NCBI RefSeq assembly: GCF_000189415.1
Contig: NC_015144.1
Location: 248,001-312,000, forward strand
Reading direction: 5' to 3'
Length of the DNA stretch: 64,000 bases
From: Weeksella virosa DSM 16922
GTDB lineage: Bacteria; Bacteroidota; Bacteroidia; Flavobacteriales; Weeksellaceae
Part shown: in pieces, positions 51,556 to 61,160 of the stretch
How the letters are laid out: every line of letters starts with the position of its first letter
How positions within the stretch are numbered: position 1 is the stretch's first letter
Position numbers and translations under genes: made by a program
The notes under the pieces: model-generated
What the model saw: the letters and a program-made list of their open reading frames with translations, nothing else
The model's database searches: none
Told to the model about the DNA's origin: nothing

Positions 51556-53646
51556 ATGAAAGTTTGCATCGCAGAAAAGCCAAGCGTTGCCAAGGACATT
51601 GCCCAAGTTTTGGGTGCCAATCAACGCAAAGACGGCTACTATGAAGGTAATGGCTATCAAGTAACTTGGACTTTTGGACATCTATGTACGCTCAAAGAGC
51701 CGCACGATTATACCCCAACTTGGCGTAGTTGGGATCTGAATCATCTTCCGATTATTCCGCCATCTTTCGGTATAAAACTCATCCATAATAAAGGTGTAGA
51801 GAAGCAGTTTAGAATCATCGAACGACTTGTCCAACAATCTACCGAAGTCATTAACTGTGGTGATGCTGGCCAAGAAGGAGAATTGATTCAACGTTGGGTT
51901 TTGCAAAAAGCCAAAAATAATGCTCCACTTAAACGTTTATGGATTTCTTCCCTAACTGAAGAAGCCATACAAGAAGGTTTTGAAAATCTAAAAGATGGCA
52001 ATCTATATAATAATCTCTATGCTGCAGGTAGTGCACGAGCAATTGGTGATTGGCTATTAGGCATCAACGCAACACGAGCTTTTACCAAAAAATATGCTCC
52101 TTTTGGGACAGTTCTATCTATAGGACGAGTGCAGACACCTACCTTGGCAATGATTGTAGAGAGACAAAAAGAGATAGATTCGTTTGTGATTGAAGAGTAT
52201 TGGGAACTAAAAACACTCTATAAAGAAACAGAGTTTATTGCGACAATCGATCGGCTAAAAACAAAAGAAAAAGCAGAGAAAGGCTTGGAATATTTGAAGC
52301 AATTCCCGTTAGAAATCATCGCATTCGAAACAAAAGAAGGAAAAGAGAAACCTCCTCGTTTATTCGATTTGACTTCCTTGCAAGTAGAAGCCAATAAAAA
52401 ATTAGCTTATTCTGCCGAAAATACCTTGAAATATGTACAAAGTCTCTATGAAAAAAAAATGGTGACTTATCCACGCGTCGACACCACTTATTTATCAGAG
52501 GATTTACACCCTAAAATAGAGGGAATTTTACAAAAGCTAACTCCGTACGCAACTTATACAGCTTCTCTGTTAGAAAAACCAATTGCGAAATCAAAAAATA
52601 TTTTCGACAATTCGAAAGTTACCGATCACCATGCAATTATCCCTACCGGAAATTTCTCTTCTGATCTCACAATCGATGAAAAGAAAATTTATGATATGAT
52701 TTGTCGTCGATTTATTAGCGTGTTTTATCCTGATTGCCTTGTATCGAATACTTTGGTTGAGGCAAAAATTGGCGATATAAATTTTAGAACAACAGGAAAG
52801 CAAATTCTCGATTTTGGTTGGCGTGTTTTGTATCCGAAGGATAAAAAAAACCAAGAAGAAAAAGAAGAAGAAAAAACTATACCAAATTTCGTGGTTGGTG
52901 AAAAAGGACCTCACGAGCCTTTTATTCATCAAGGTAAAACCACACCGCCCAAACCGTACACAGAAGCTACTTTGTTGCGCGCTATGGAAACGGCGGGCAA
53001 ACAAGTAGACGATGAAGAAATGCGCGACTTACTGAAAGAAAACGGTATTGGCCGTCCATCTACCCGAGCAAATATTATCGAAACGCTTTTCAAAAGAAAA
53101 TATATTGAGAAGAAACGCAAAAATATTTTTGCTACCCTAACCGGCATTCAGTTGATTGATTTGATTGAAAACAATTTGCTAAAAAGTCCTGAACTCACTG
53201 GCCAATGGGAATTGAAATTGCGTCTAATAGAGAAGGGTGAATATAGTCTAGAGGTGTTCAAGGAAGAACTGATCGAGATGGTAAAAGAAGTAACCAATGG
53301 TGTAAAATTTAGCATTAAAAAACCAATAAGAGTAGAACCAGAAGAAAAAACAAAACCGAAAAGAGAAAAAAAAGAAACGCAAAAAATAGAAGAGCTTCTA
53401 TGCCCTAAGTGCCAGCAACATACTTTGGTAAAAGGAAAAACGGCCTACGGTTGTCGTAATTTTTCGGACTGCGGATTTGTGCTTCCTTTCGAGTGGTGTG
53501 CTAAAAAATTAACCAACAAACAGACAGTAGATTTGATTACTAAACACAAAACTGCCAAGATAAAAGGTTTTATTATTGATGATGTGAAGGTTGATGGCAA
53601 TCTATTTTTAGACGAGAATCTTGCCATCCAACTGAAACAAAGTTAA
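51556..53646 (+). CDS. topB: DNA topoisomerase III
   Basis: This 696-residue type IA topoisomerase relaxes and decatenates DNA through a transient tyrosyl link. The N-terminal TOPRIM domain includes MKVCIAEKPSVAKDIAQVLG and VINCGDAGQEGELIQRWVL. IGRVQTPTLAMIVERQKEID and the active-site Tyr in KKMVTYPRVDTTYLSEDLHP follow. DDEEMRDLLKENGIGRPSTR is the conserved GIGRPSTRA region. A C-terminal zinc-ribbon-like end has LCPKCQQHTLVKGKTAYGCR. Confidence 0.96.
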   Translation: MKVCIAEKPSVAKDIAQVLGANQRKDGYYEGNGYQVTWTFGHLCTLKEPHDYTPTWRSWDLNHLPIIPPSFGIKLIHNKGVEKQFRIIERLVQQSTEVINCGDAGQEGELIQRWVLQKAKNNAPLKRLWISSLTEEAIQEGFENLKDGNLYNNLYAAGSARAIGDWLLGINATRAFTKKYAPFGTVLSIGRVQTPTLAMIVERQKEIDSFVIEEYWELKTLYKETEFIATIDRLKTKEKAEKGLEYLKQFPLEIIAFETKEGKEKPPRLFDLTSLQVEANKKLAYSAENTLKYVQSLYEKKMVTYPRVDTTYLSEDLHPKIEGILQKLTPYATYTASLLEKPIAKSKNIFDNSKVTDHHAIIPTGNFSSDLTIDEKKIYDMICRRFISVFYPDCLVSNTLVEAKIGDINFRTTGKQILDFGWRVLYPKDKKNQEEKEEEKTIPNFVVGEKGPHEPFIHQGKTTPPKPYTEATLLRAMETAGKQVDDEEMRDLLKENGIGRPSTRANIIETLFKRKYIEKKRKNIFATLTGIQLIDLIENNLLKSPELTGQWELKLRLIEKGEYSLEVFKEELIEMVKEVTNGVKFSIKKPIRVEPEEKTKPKREKKETQKIEELLCPKCQQHTLVKGKTAYGCRNFSDCGFVLPFEWCAKKLTNKQTVDLITKHKTAKIKGFIIDDVKVDGNLFLDENLAIQLKQS

Positions 53647-53680
53647 ACCATATATGTCTTGCCACGAAGTGCTAAAAAAA

Positions 53681-54595
53681 TTACTGGTACAATTCTAAAG
53701 TTTCTTTCAGTTTCTTTTTTATTTGTTCAATTAGTTCTTGTGGTTCTAAAACCTTCACTTGTTTCCCATAAGAAATAATTTCTGTAACAAAATCTTGAGT
53801 AAGATAAATCGTTAATTCTACAGTGGTAAATTCATCATCTTCTTGCACTATTTTCTGTGATGAATGTAGCGGCAAAGTCTTTATATAACCAGCCTGCCGT
53901 TTGGTAAATTGTAATACAACACGGCTTGGTAATTCTGTATTCGGAGAAATCACACCAAAACAATGCCTGAATTTTTCTTCATAATTAAACACGATTTCCT
54001 TTTCGATTCTGTGCGCGGACAGGTCGATAGAAAGCATTCTTTCTAACCCAAAAACCTTTTGTAAATCTTTTTCCTGCGCAATCAAATACCAACGATTTCT
54101 GCTTTGTTTAATGGCCAAAGGATAAACTTCGCGTTGTGTTATCACTTCTTCGCCAAATTTTTGGTAAGAAAATTTCAGTTTTCTTTTTTTTTGAATAGCT
54201 TGAATAATTGGCAAAAGAAAATCGGTGTTTTGAGGTGGCATTTTTTCTAAATGGACGATCTCTTGCAAAGAGTGCGTCATGTTCAATGCATTAAAAGAGT
54301 TTATTTGTTCGATTGTCTGCAGAAATAAATCACTCGCAAATTCATACTGCTCAATATAATAGCCTTTTTCTTTTCGACTATATAAAATATCAATCCCCAA
54401 AATTGTTCTGATTTCTTGGATATCTCGCTGCAATGTTCTTTTAGAAAAACTGAACAAGACATCTTCATTTCTTAGGTTATAAATCTCGAATTGTTTTTCT
54501 AAGTGTTGGTACAAATCTTCGTATGAACAATAAGGAGTACGAGATAATTTTGTGATGATGTTAAAATATCGAGCAATGTAATCTTGTTTTGCCAT
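53681..54595 (-). CDS. WYL-domain transcriptional regulator
   Basis: I start at the ATG at 54595 (MAKQDYIARYFNIITKLSRT), since the upstream extension is unlike the family. About 304 residues. The N-terminal winged-helix region (YSFSKRTLQRDIQEIRTILG-like) is followed by a WYL domain with REVYPLAIKQSRNRWYLIAQ. A C-terminal WCX extension with VTEIISYGKQVKVLEPQELI follows. WYL regulators sense nucleotides or nucleic acids and often accompany stress or defence genes; no such partner is adjacent here. Confidence 0.85.
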   Translation of the reverse strand: MAKQDYIARYFNIITKLSRTPYCSYEDLYQHLEKQFEIYNLRNEDVLFSFSKRTLQRDIQEIRTILGIDILYSRKEKGYYIEQYEFASDLFLQTIEQINSFNALNMTHSLQEIVHLEKMPPQNTDFLLPIIQAIQKKRKLKFSYQKFGEEVITQREVYPLAIKQSRNRWYLIAQEKDLQKVFGLERMLSIDLSAHRIEKEIVFNYEEKFRHCFGVISPNTELPSRVVLQFTKRQAGYIKTLPLHSSQKIVQEDDEFTTVELTIYLTQDFVTEIISYGKQVKVLEPQELIEQIKKKLKETLELYQ

Positions 54596-54690
54596 TGGAT
54601 TGATTTCTAACAAAGATAAAAAAAGCAAATGGATTGAGGTATCCTCAACCCATTTGCAGGTAAACTAAAACAATTCTAATTCAACTAAAA

Positions 54691-55401
54691 TTAAATTCCG
54701 CTTGCTTGTTGCTTGAAGCTCGTTTGTTTTTGCTGAACTTTATTTTTTATTTCTTGTGCTTTTTGTGATACTTCTATACCTGATTCTGGTTTTTCAATCG
54801 TGTCTTGTGCTTCTTCAGAGGGTTCTATAGCTTCTAAATCTTTTACATTTACTGTCTCTATAACGTTTATCAATTTAGAGGCTAGCTCATCGTCTACTGA
54901 AGGTTCATTTTTCACTTCTACACTGAGAAATACTGCTGGGACATTATTGTCTTGTGGATATTTCGATTCGGTTTCGAAAATCCCTTTGTTTTCTATATTT
55001 TCAGACTCTAAACTTTTTGCGATATCTGTTGCCAAAAGAATCGATTGGTTTTTTTGTAAATTGGTTTTCGATACTACTGCCGTTATGTTATCTTTCGTCG
55101 CAGAAGCATTCTTAAAACTTACTGTGAGCACATAATCTGGGTTGACTTGCGATAATATAGCAACAGGATCTTGGGTTTTGTCTTGGGTTAATTCTTTCCA
55201 CATCAGAACTTTCACATTATTTTTATCGAGCTCTGCAATCTTATCCATGAGTTTGTCCACTACCGAAGTTTCCTTTTCGGTATCTAAGTTATTTACAATA
55301 TCGATGATAACAACTTTAGGCTCATCTGCTTTGATTGGTTTAAAAGCAAAGAATACTACAGAAAATGTAACGAGCATTAAAATTTTTACTACATTTTTCA
55401 T
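54691..55401 (-). CDS. Exported protein of unknown function
   Basis: Start at the ATG at 55401 (MKNVVKILMLVTFSVVFFAF), which gives a clean signal peptide. About 236 residues. The mature part is acidic/Lys-rich with KVVIIDIVNNLDTEKETSVV and VDKLMDKIAELDKNNVKVLM, then many Glu/Val/Ser. It contains VNPDYVLTVSFKNASATKDN. No domain recognised. Single gene. Confidence 0.75.
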   Translation of the reverse strand: MKNVVKILMLVTFSVVFFAFKPIKADEPKVVIIDIVNNLDTEKETSVVDKLMDKIAELDKNNVKVLMWKELTQDKTQDPVAILSQVNPDYVLTVSFKNASATKDNITAVVSKTNLQKNQSILLATDIAKSLESENIENKGIFETESKYPQDNNVPAVFLSVEVKNEPSVDDELASKLINVIETVNVKDLEAIEPSEEAQDTIEKPESGIEVSQKAQEIKNKVQQKQTSFKQQASGI

Positions 55402-55513
55402 ACGTCTAGTTTTTTCTATTAATAAATCACTTTTCACTATACACTCTTGCAGAGATTAAGCCATAAATTGATAAAGAATGCTAAAGAATGTTATAATATC
55501 CTTAAAAAAAAGA

Positions 55514-55843
55514 TTATTGTTCTTCGCTTTCTTTTTCAGCTAAATCTTTATGAACTAAAAAAGTGGCGAACGGTATGAAAGCAAATAATAGGTAGAAAAT
55601 AAATTTTTCGTCATCCCATTTATAAATTTTTCGTACTACGAATGCCAGGGCAATGTACACAGAGAACCAAAATCCATGAAAAGTACCGGCAAACGGCATT
55701 GGCCATATAATTCCGTATTGGTATTTCAGCGGCATTGCAATTAAAAATAAAACGGCACAGCTTACTGCTTCCCAAACGCATGTAATCTTGAACCATTTTT
55801 TTAGTTTTTCGGGCTGATTGAATAATTCCATAACAAACTTCAA
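55514..55843 (-). CDS. DUF3817-family membrane protein
   Basis: The 109-residue integral membrane protein has three hydrophobic segments (AVSCAVLFLIAMPLKY, AGTFHGFWFSVYIALAFVV, FIFYLLFAFIPFATFLVHK). The pattern WEAVSCAVLFLIAMPLKYQY and MPFAGTFHGFWF is that of the DUF3817 (YdzA-like) family. Met5 (55831) is an alternative start. Function unknown. Confidence 0.85.
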   Translation of the reverse strand: MKFVMELFNQPEKLKKWFKITCVWEAVSCAVLFLIAMPLKYQYGIIWPMPFAGTFHGFWFSVYIALAFVVRKIYKWDDEKFIFYLLFAFIPFATFLVHKDLAEKESEEQ

Positions 55844-56010
55844 AGTTGGTCAAAAATACCAATTTCTTTCAAAATTATTCATGATAATGATTAGTAAACG
55901 TTATAAGAAATACTTATTTTTCTGTCGATTTAGCTTCTAATTCTTTTTGCAGATATATTTATAATACAAGTATATTATTATTGACAATGGCAAGACAGTG
56001 TTTCTTGTCG

Positions 56011-56114
56011 TAACTTTGCTTCTCTTCTGAACCCTGTAGATTATAAGGGAAGCCTAGACAAACATTGTGAGGTGAAGGAAACATAAAAGCCCGAGAATTT
56101 ACTCAGGCTTTTTT
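56011..56114 (+). ncRNA. Candidate small RNA unit
   Basis: A perfect -7 box TAACTTTG (56011-56018) is followed about 70 bases later by a terminator-like hairpin (AAAGCC...GAG/CTC...GGCTTT, 56086-56111) and T-run, with no ORF between. The expected transcript of about 90 nt from about 56,024 contains a small stem CCCT/AGGG and GAGGTGAAGGAAACAT. I do not recognise it as SRP, 6S or tmRNA. The IS element begins 8 bases after its end. Confidence 0.4.
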
Positions 56115-56163
56115 CTATTTTTTGTCCCGTCCTGAAATAAGTTGACACTAAAATCAACTTATT

Positions 56164-56553
56164 ATGAAATCACCAGATTTAGAAAGAAAAAAGCGAACAC
56201 AACGTGATTACACCTTGGGCTTTAAATTAGCAGTTGTATCCCAAGTCGAAAAAGGCTACTTTACTTACAAACAAGCTCAAAAATGCTATGGAATACAAGG
56301 AAGAAGTACAGTTTTGGTTTGGCTAAGAAAATATGGTAACTTAGATTGGAGCAAACCAATTATTCATACTATGTCAAAATCAGAAGAAACTCCAGCGCAA
56401 AAAATTAAACGGTTAGAACAAGAATTGGCTGATGAAAAGCTAAGAGTCAAAATTCTTAACACAATGATTGATATAGCCGATGAACAGCTTGGTACTCAAA
56501 TCAGAAAAAAGTACAATACCCAACAATCCTCAAACTCCAAAAACAAGAAATAA
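56164..56553 (+). CDS. IS3-family transposase OrfA
   Basis: The 129-residue protein has a helix-turn-helix (FKLAVVSQVEKGYFTYKQAQ, CYGIQGRSTVLVWLRKYGNL) and a C-terminal leucine-zipper-like coiled coil (IKRLEQELADEKLRVKILNT). It binds the IS ends. Near the 3' end the heptamer A AAA AAG (56505-56511) is a canonical -1 slippery site; slipping there leads in frame into OrfB. Confidence 0.9.
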   Translation: MKSPDLERKKRTQRDYTLGFKLAVVSQVEKGYFTYKQAQKCYGIQGRSTVLVWLRKYGNLDWSKPIIHTMSKSEETPAQKIKRLEQELADEKLRVKILNTMIDIADEQLGTQIRKKYNTQQSSNSKNKK

Positions 56554-56573
56554 CTGTTTCTTGCTCATGTCGA

Positions 56574-57389
56574 TTGCTTGGGTTAAGTCGCCAAAGCTTC
56601 TATTCTGCACTAAAACGTCATTCTATTCGAGAATCAGAGCTTTTACACGTTAAAAGATTGGTTCTGGAAGTTCGAATGAAATTACCAAGAATAGGAACTC
56701 GAAAGCTTTATTATATCTTGAAAGAACAGCTAAAAGAGCTTAACATAAAAATAGGTAGAGATGCTTTATTTGATTATCTGAGAAGAGAAAATTTGCTCAT
56801 AAAACCTAAAAAACAATATACAAGAACCACATTCTCTAAACATTGGTTAAGGAAACATCCTAATTTATACAAAGAAATAGAGATCAATAAACCGGAACAG
56901 GTCTTCGTAAGTGATATAACATATGTAAAAACCAAGCAAGCTGTTTGTTATCTTTCTTTGGTAACAGATGCTTATAGTCGAAAAATAATGGGTTATTCTG
57001 TAAGTGAAAATATGAATGCAGAAAATGTATCTATAGCGCTAAAAATGGCTATTAAAAATAGAGTAAATAATGAAAAATTAATCCATCATTCGGATAGAGG
57101 CTTACAGTATTGCTCGGAATATTATCAGACAATTTTAAAACAAAATCAGATCATACCATCGATGACAGACGGCTATGATTGTTATCAAAATGCTTTAGCG
57201 GAAAGAATTAATGGGATATTGAAACAAGAGTTTTTAATCGAAAAAACAAAAGATATTACTGAACTAACCAAAATGGTAGAACAAAGTGTGTATCTTTATA
57301 ATAACACACGGCCTCATTTAAGTCTTAATATGCAGACACCTGAAATGAGACACAAAAAATCCGAAGAAATAAAATCTCTTCGGATATAA
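56574..57389 (+). CDS. IS3-family transposase OrfB (DDE integrase)
   Basis: This catalytic subunit has about 271 residues from the first TTG, but is normally made as an OrfAB fusion. The N-terminal part is HTH_21-like (LVLEVRMKLPRIGTRKLYYI). The rve domain carries the DDE residues in VFVSDITYVKTKQAVCYLSL (first D), LIHHSDRGLQYCSEYY (second D) and NALAERINGILKQEFL (E). Frame upstream of 56574 is open back to the slip site, which supports the fusion. Confidence 0.93.
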   Translation: MLGLSRQSFYSALKRHSIRESELLHVKRLVLEVRMKLPRIGTRKLYYILKEQLKELNIKIGRDALFDYLRRENLLIKPKKQYTRTTFSKHWLRKHPNLYKEIEINKPEQVFVSDITYVKTKQAVCYLSLVTDAYSRKIMGYSVSENMNAENVSIALKMAIKNRVNNEKLIHHSDRGLQYCSEYYQTILKQNQIIPSMTDGYDCYQNALAERINGILKQEFLIEKTKDITELTKMVEQSVYLYNNTRPHLSLNMQTPEMRHKKSEEIKSLRI

Positions 57390-57579
57390 ATATTGTTTAA
57401 TAACTGTCAATCTATTTTAGGACTAGTCATTTATTTTATGATTTTTTTATAAAATTAAACTATAATAAATATATTATAAAACAAAAAAAATTTTGTTAGG
57501 ATAAATAAACTTTATCCGACTTTGCCGTTCAACTTGTTTTTACACTAATACGACGTTATAGCTAGCGCTTTCTTTGTTA

Positions 57580-57815
57580 TTATTTTGTCGCCTTAAATGA
57601 TTTTACTACGAAATAAATCAACGGAAAAAAATTAGTCCTAACGTCATGGGTAAAAACCAAACTTCAAATCCGTCTGCTTGTCCAGCACTGTTATAATGCG
57701 TTGGAATTGTATCAGGCAAGTTTGTGTAGATCGTGATTATCAAAACCAAAATTGCAAGAATTGATGTCTGACCAAGAATTTCAAGCGGCTGGTCAAATGT
57801 TGTAAGTTCTAGTTT
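57580..57815 (-). pseudogene. DUF1648-domain protein fragment
   Basis: A minus-strand open stretch reads LDQPLEILG-like sequence and then VLIITIYTNLPDTIPTHYNS followed by AGQADGFEVWFLPMTLG, which is the DUF1648 signature. It lacks a start codon, is frameshifted at a T-run (about 57,635) and then ends IYFVVKSFKATK. Only about a third of a normal gene remains, next to the IS right end. Nothing else is seen between 57430 and 57934. Confidence 0.65.
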
Positions 57816-57933
57816 TTAATTTAGTCTTTCACTGATTATTTCTATTGTTGTTGGCTAGGTTTTTTTTAGTATTGGTTACAACGTTTCAAGGCTTTGTGAT
57901 AGTCTGGTTTGATGCAATATAAGTAAAAAAAAC

Positions 57934-57963
57934 AAAAAACCATTGGAACATCCAATGGCTTTC
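57934..57963 (-). terminator. Terminator of the apbE operon
   Basis: On the minus strand GCCATTGGA / TCCAATGGT with a short loop is followed by TTTTTTG, directly after the apbE stop at 57967. Confidence 0.85.
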
Positions 57964-57966
57964 TAT

Positions 57967-58965
57967 TTATATCTTGATTATTTTACCAGAATCTGTAATA
58001 AAAACACCTTTGTATTGTGTGAATTTTTTTAATAATTTCTTTCCTTTCTTTTTCCCCATTACCATAATTGAAGTACTCAGTGCATTTGCAAATTCAGCAG
58101 ATGGACCATAAACCGTTACGCTTGTTAATCCTGTTGAAGGCATGCCTGTTTTAGGATTAATGATATGTCCATATCGAGTATCATTGATTTCGACAAATTT
58201 TTCATACGAACCTGAGGTTGCAATAGATGAATTGTTTATGCGTAAAACCTTCGCAATACCATGTCTTTTAAATGGGTTTTTAATGCCAATTTTCCATTCT
58301 TTTTCATCAATTGGTTTTCCCCAAATAGCCATATCGCCAGAAGCGTTTACAATTCCTGCTTCTATTCCTTTTGCTTGTAAAACCTCTTTGGCTTTGTCCG
58401 CAGCATAACTTTTTCCTATAGAGCCAAATCCTATTTTCATACCAATGTCTTTAAGAAAAATGGTAGTATCTTGAGGGTTTAATAGAATCTTTTGATAATC
58501 TACATTTCTTACCGATTGTTTTATTTCTATAGGTGATGGCAAACTATCCATAAATCCTGAAAAATCCCAAATACGATCCATAGCTGCAATGCTAATGTCA
58601 AAAGCACCATTGGAAAGTTTTGAATATTGAAGGGCACGTTGAGTTAATTTAAATACTTCAAAATCAACTTTTACAGGACGAATTCCTGCTTGTTGATTAA
58701 CTTGAGAAATTTGTGTTTCAGGTATCCATTCAGAAATAAGAAATTCGATACGTTTCATTTCTTCAAAAGCTTCATCAATTGCAATATTTGTATGAATAGA
58801 ATCTTCAGAAACTACAGATATATGAAATGTTGAACCCATGATTAATGCTGACTTTTCAATCAATTTTTTATCTTGACTATATGAAAAATTAGCTAAAAAT
58901 ATAAAAAGCAGTCCAATTATTATTGAGCCGCTTTTAGATGTGATATGTGATTTTTTTAGTAGCAA
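57967..58965 (-). CDS. apbE: FAD:protein FMN transferase ApbE
   Basis: This 332-residue enzyme has an export signal (GSIIIGLLFIFLANFSYS). It moves FMN from FAD onto a Ser/Thr of periplasmic proteins. Family features are ALIMGSTFHISVVSED, GAFDISIAAMDRIWDFSGF, DIGMKIGFGSIGKSYAADKA and INASGDMAIWGKPIDEKEWK-like. RYGHIINPKTGMPSTGLTSV and EFANALSTSIMVMGKKKG are further markers. The start overlaps the PepSY gene by 10 bases. Its target is probably the DUF2271 protein two genes upstream. Confidence 0.94.
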   Translation of the reverse strand: MLLKKSHITSKSGSIIIGLLFIFLANFSYSQDKKLIEKSALIMGSTFHISVVSEDSIHTNIAIDEAFEEMKRIEFLISEWIPETQISQVNQQAGIRPVKVDFEVFKLTQRALQYSKLSNGAFDISIAAMDRIWDFSGFMDSLPSPIEIKQSVRNVDYQKILLNPQDTTIFLKDIGMKIGFGSIGKSYAADKAKEVLQAKGIEAGIVNASGDMAIWGKPIDEKEWKIGIKNPFKRHGIAKVLRINNSSIATSGSYEKFVEINDTRYGHIINPKTGMPSTGLTSVTVYGPSAEFANALSTSIMVMGKKKGKKLLKKFTQYKGVFITDSGKIIKI

Positions 58966-61154
58966 TCAGTAAGTATTTGATGTTTTGATTGATAATAATC
59001 TATCGGTTTTTGATTATAAAATTTTACTATTTCATCAAGTTTTTTCTCTACATCTTTCTGCATTTGTAACGAACCACAAATCATTACAAAACCATTGTTT
59101 TTAAGTAAATCAGCAAAAAACTCTTTGTCTTTTTCTAATAAATCCATTACATATTGTTTAGTCTCTTCGCGAGAAAAAGCAAATTGCATGGTTTCAAGTT
59201 GCTTTTTGCTAATCTGATGTTTTGCAAAACTTTGATAATTAGTGATTAATTCATTATTGAATCTAAAACCAGCGTATAAATGTATTGGGATGCGTTTAGT
59301 ATTATTTTCTATCATACCAAGAAAAGGAGCAATACCGGTACCATTGGCTATCATAACAACTTTTGTGGCTGATTTCGGAAAATGGAATGAAGTGTTTTTT
59401 AAAATTCGGGCATTCAGAATAGAGCCTTGAGAAAAACTATAAAGATAATTAGAACCTAAACCATCAGAATATAACTTGACAAGTAACTGAATGTTTTTTT
59501 CAGTTTTCCCGATAGAATATAACCTTTCTATATGATTATTTTGTGGATAAATAGCCAACAAATCTCCTGATTCGAATTTACTTTTTTTAAGGGGTTTTAA
59601 GATAATCTTGAATGTGCTATTCGAGTTTGAAACTGCTGTTTTTTCTAACACCTTAAATTGTTTAAGTTTAGGCATTTTATTGTTATAAACGGCAGGAGTA
59701 GTAGAGATATTGAATGTGGTTTTATTAGACCAATCTTGAGCCCATAAAACAAATTCATTAGCCATTCGGTCATTTACTGTATATAATTGGGTAATTGGAG
59801 TAGCCCATGTTTGTTGAGCTAAAACCGTAAAAACTTCTTCTGCATATGCACAGTATTTTTCGTATGCTTTTGATCCGAAACCTACAATTGTGAATTGTAT
59901 AGGCGAGGGTTGATTAATTCTTTGAACTAATTCTATAAACTTTGTAGCATTTGTAGGAGCATCACCAACTCCGTAAGTAGAAGTAAATACTACTAAATGT
60001 TTGGCATCTGGAAAAACTGTATAAGCGTTCATTTCAGCTAAATACGATTTTTTTCCTTCTGCTAATAATTGCTGATGTATTTGACTTGCAAAACCAAGAG
60101 TAGAACCATTTTCAGAGCCTACTAATAGTACAATTTCTGCATCTTTTACTTTCCATTTATTTTTAATTGTTGCACGCGTACGTTTGTATGTGATTACAAA
60201 ACCTGTATACATAAAAAACAGGATGTTTAAAGAAGCTAATCCTAAAATGATTGCCCAAATACTGTTGGTACGTCCTGTATGTAAATCGATATTTATCTTC
60301 TCGAAGACTGCAGAATAAGGAAGAACCGATTCGTGCATAATCTCACCATTTACTTGATTAACAGATACAACTCTGTCTTTTAAATTGATAATAAATGGCT
60401 CTTCTGGGTCATCTGGTATAAATGGAAATTCTATCTTTTCTACGTTGGCTAAACGAGTCTCTTGGAAATAAGCTATCTCTGCAATGTCTTTAAAATTAAT
60501 TTCATCGACAATATTATCATACGTTTTTTCTTCAGGTGGTTGTTGCATAAAATCTAACCGAACCATGAAGATAAATGTACCCGTAAGCGCAATAATCATT
60601 ACAGGAATTAACATCCATCGACCAGTAACTACGTGGAAGTATTGCGAAAAGAAATCTTTATTGATTTTAGCAAAAAAGTTACGAAGACCTTTTTGTCTTT
60701 TCAAAATCAATACAAAACCACTAATAGTGATCAAAAAAAGTAAAAACGATACAACACCCACAATTGCTCGACCTGTTTCTTTTAAAAAGAGCGAACGATG
60801 TAAAGCTGTAACCCATTGTATGAAAGCACTTTTGGGTTTTATTTCACCTAATAACTCACCTGTTGTAGGATCAATATATCCTTCAATAGTTTGCCCTTGC
60901 TCATCCATCGCTTGGATTGTCACAAAATCATTGTGATTAACTTCAACAGTTAATACTTCGAAGTATTTATCTCTTAATGTAGGTATTACCTCGGCTAAAG
61001 TAATAGAATCGAAGTTTTCTACTCGGTACGCAGGTGTTTTTTCTTGAACAGCATCGAATGCCAAAATTACACCAGTAATAGAAAGAATAAGCAAAAAGGC
61101 AGCAGAAAGATAAGCTAATGCTAAATGGGCATACCTCCAAATAGACAACGTCAT
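58956..61154 (-). CDS. PepSY-flavodoxin-FNR fusion, membrane flavoreductase
   Basis: This 732-residue protein has an N-terminal PepSY-TM module with several membrane segments (LALAYLSAAFLLILSITGVI, FLLFLITISGFVLIL, MLIPVMIIALTGTFIFMV, IILGLASLNILFFMYTGFVI). A cytoplasmic flavodoxin domain follows (IVLLVGSENGSTLGFASQIH, VFTSTYGVGDAPTNATK), then an FNR-like reductase with FAD site ERLYSIGKTEKNIQ and NADP site VVMIANGTGIAPFLGMI and VMICGSLQMQKDVEK. It resembles sulfite reductase alpha fused to PepSY, and can pass electrons from NAD(P)H across the inner membrane. Confidence 0.92.
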   Translation of the reverse strand: MTLSIWRYAHLALAYLSAAFLLILSITGVILAFDAVQEKTPAYRVENFDSITLAEVIPTLRDKYFEVLTVEVNHNDFVTIQAMDEQGQTIEGYIDPTTGELLGEIKPKSAFIQWVTALHRSLFLKETGRAIVGVVSFLLFLITISGFVLILKRQKGLRNFFAKINKDFFSQYFHVVTGRWMLIPVMIIALTGTFIFMVRLDFMQQPPEEKTYDNIVDEINFKDIAEIAYFQETRLANVEKIEFPFIPDDPEEPFIINLKDRVVSVNQVNGEIMHESVLPYSAVFEKINIDLHTGRTNSIWAIILGLASLNILFFMYTGFVITYKRTRATIKNKWKVKDAEIVLLVGSENGSTLGFASQIHQQLLAEGKKSYLAEMNAYTVFPDAKHLVVFTSTYGVGDAPTNATKFIELVQRINQPSPIQFTIVGFGSKAYEKYCAYAEEVFTVLAQQTWATPITQLYTVNDRMANEFVLWAQDWSNKTTFNISTTPAVYNNKMPKLKQFKVLEKTAVSNSNSTFKIILKPLKKSKFESGDLLAIYPQNNHIERLYSIGKTEKNIQLLVKLYSDGLGSNYLYSFSQGSILNARILKNTSFHFPKSATKVVMIANGTGIAPFLGMIENNTKRIPIHLYAGFRFNNELITNYQSFAKHQISKKQLETMQFAFSREETKQYVMDLLEKDKEFFADLLKNNGFVMICGSLQMQKDVEKKLDEIVKFYNQKPIDYYQSKHQILTDCY

Positions 61155-61160
61155 TTGATG

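Larger units (their letters stand above)
56123..57429 (+). mobile_element. IS3-family insertion sequence
   Basis: About 1307 bp with imperfect terminal inverted repeats of about 26 bp: left end TGTCCCGTCCTGAAATAAG (56123-), right end reading inward TGACTAGTCCTAAAATAG (-57429). Both ends are TG/CA, as in IS3. A TTT on each side could be a 3-bp target duplication, though the flanks are A+T-rich. It carries orfA and orfB with a -1 frameshift motif. Confidence 0.85.

Noticed and set aside
56024-56114. SRP (4.5S) RNA
   Set aside because: The AGGUC...GGAAGGAAGCAG apical signature is absent; only a loose GAAGGAA similarity exists.
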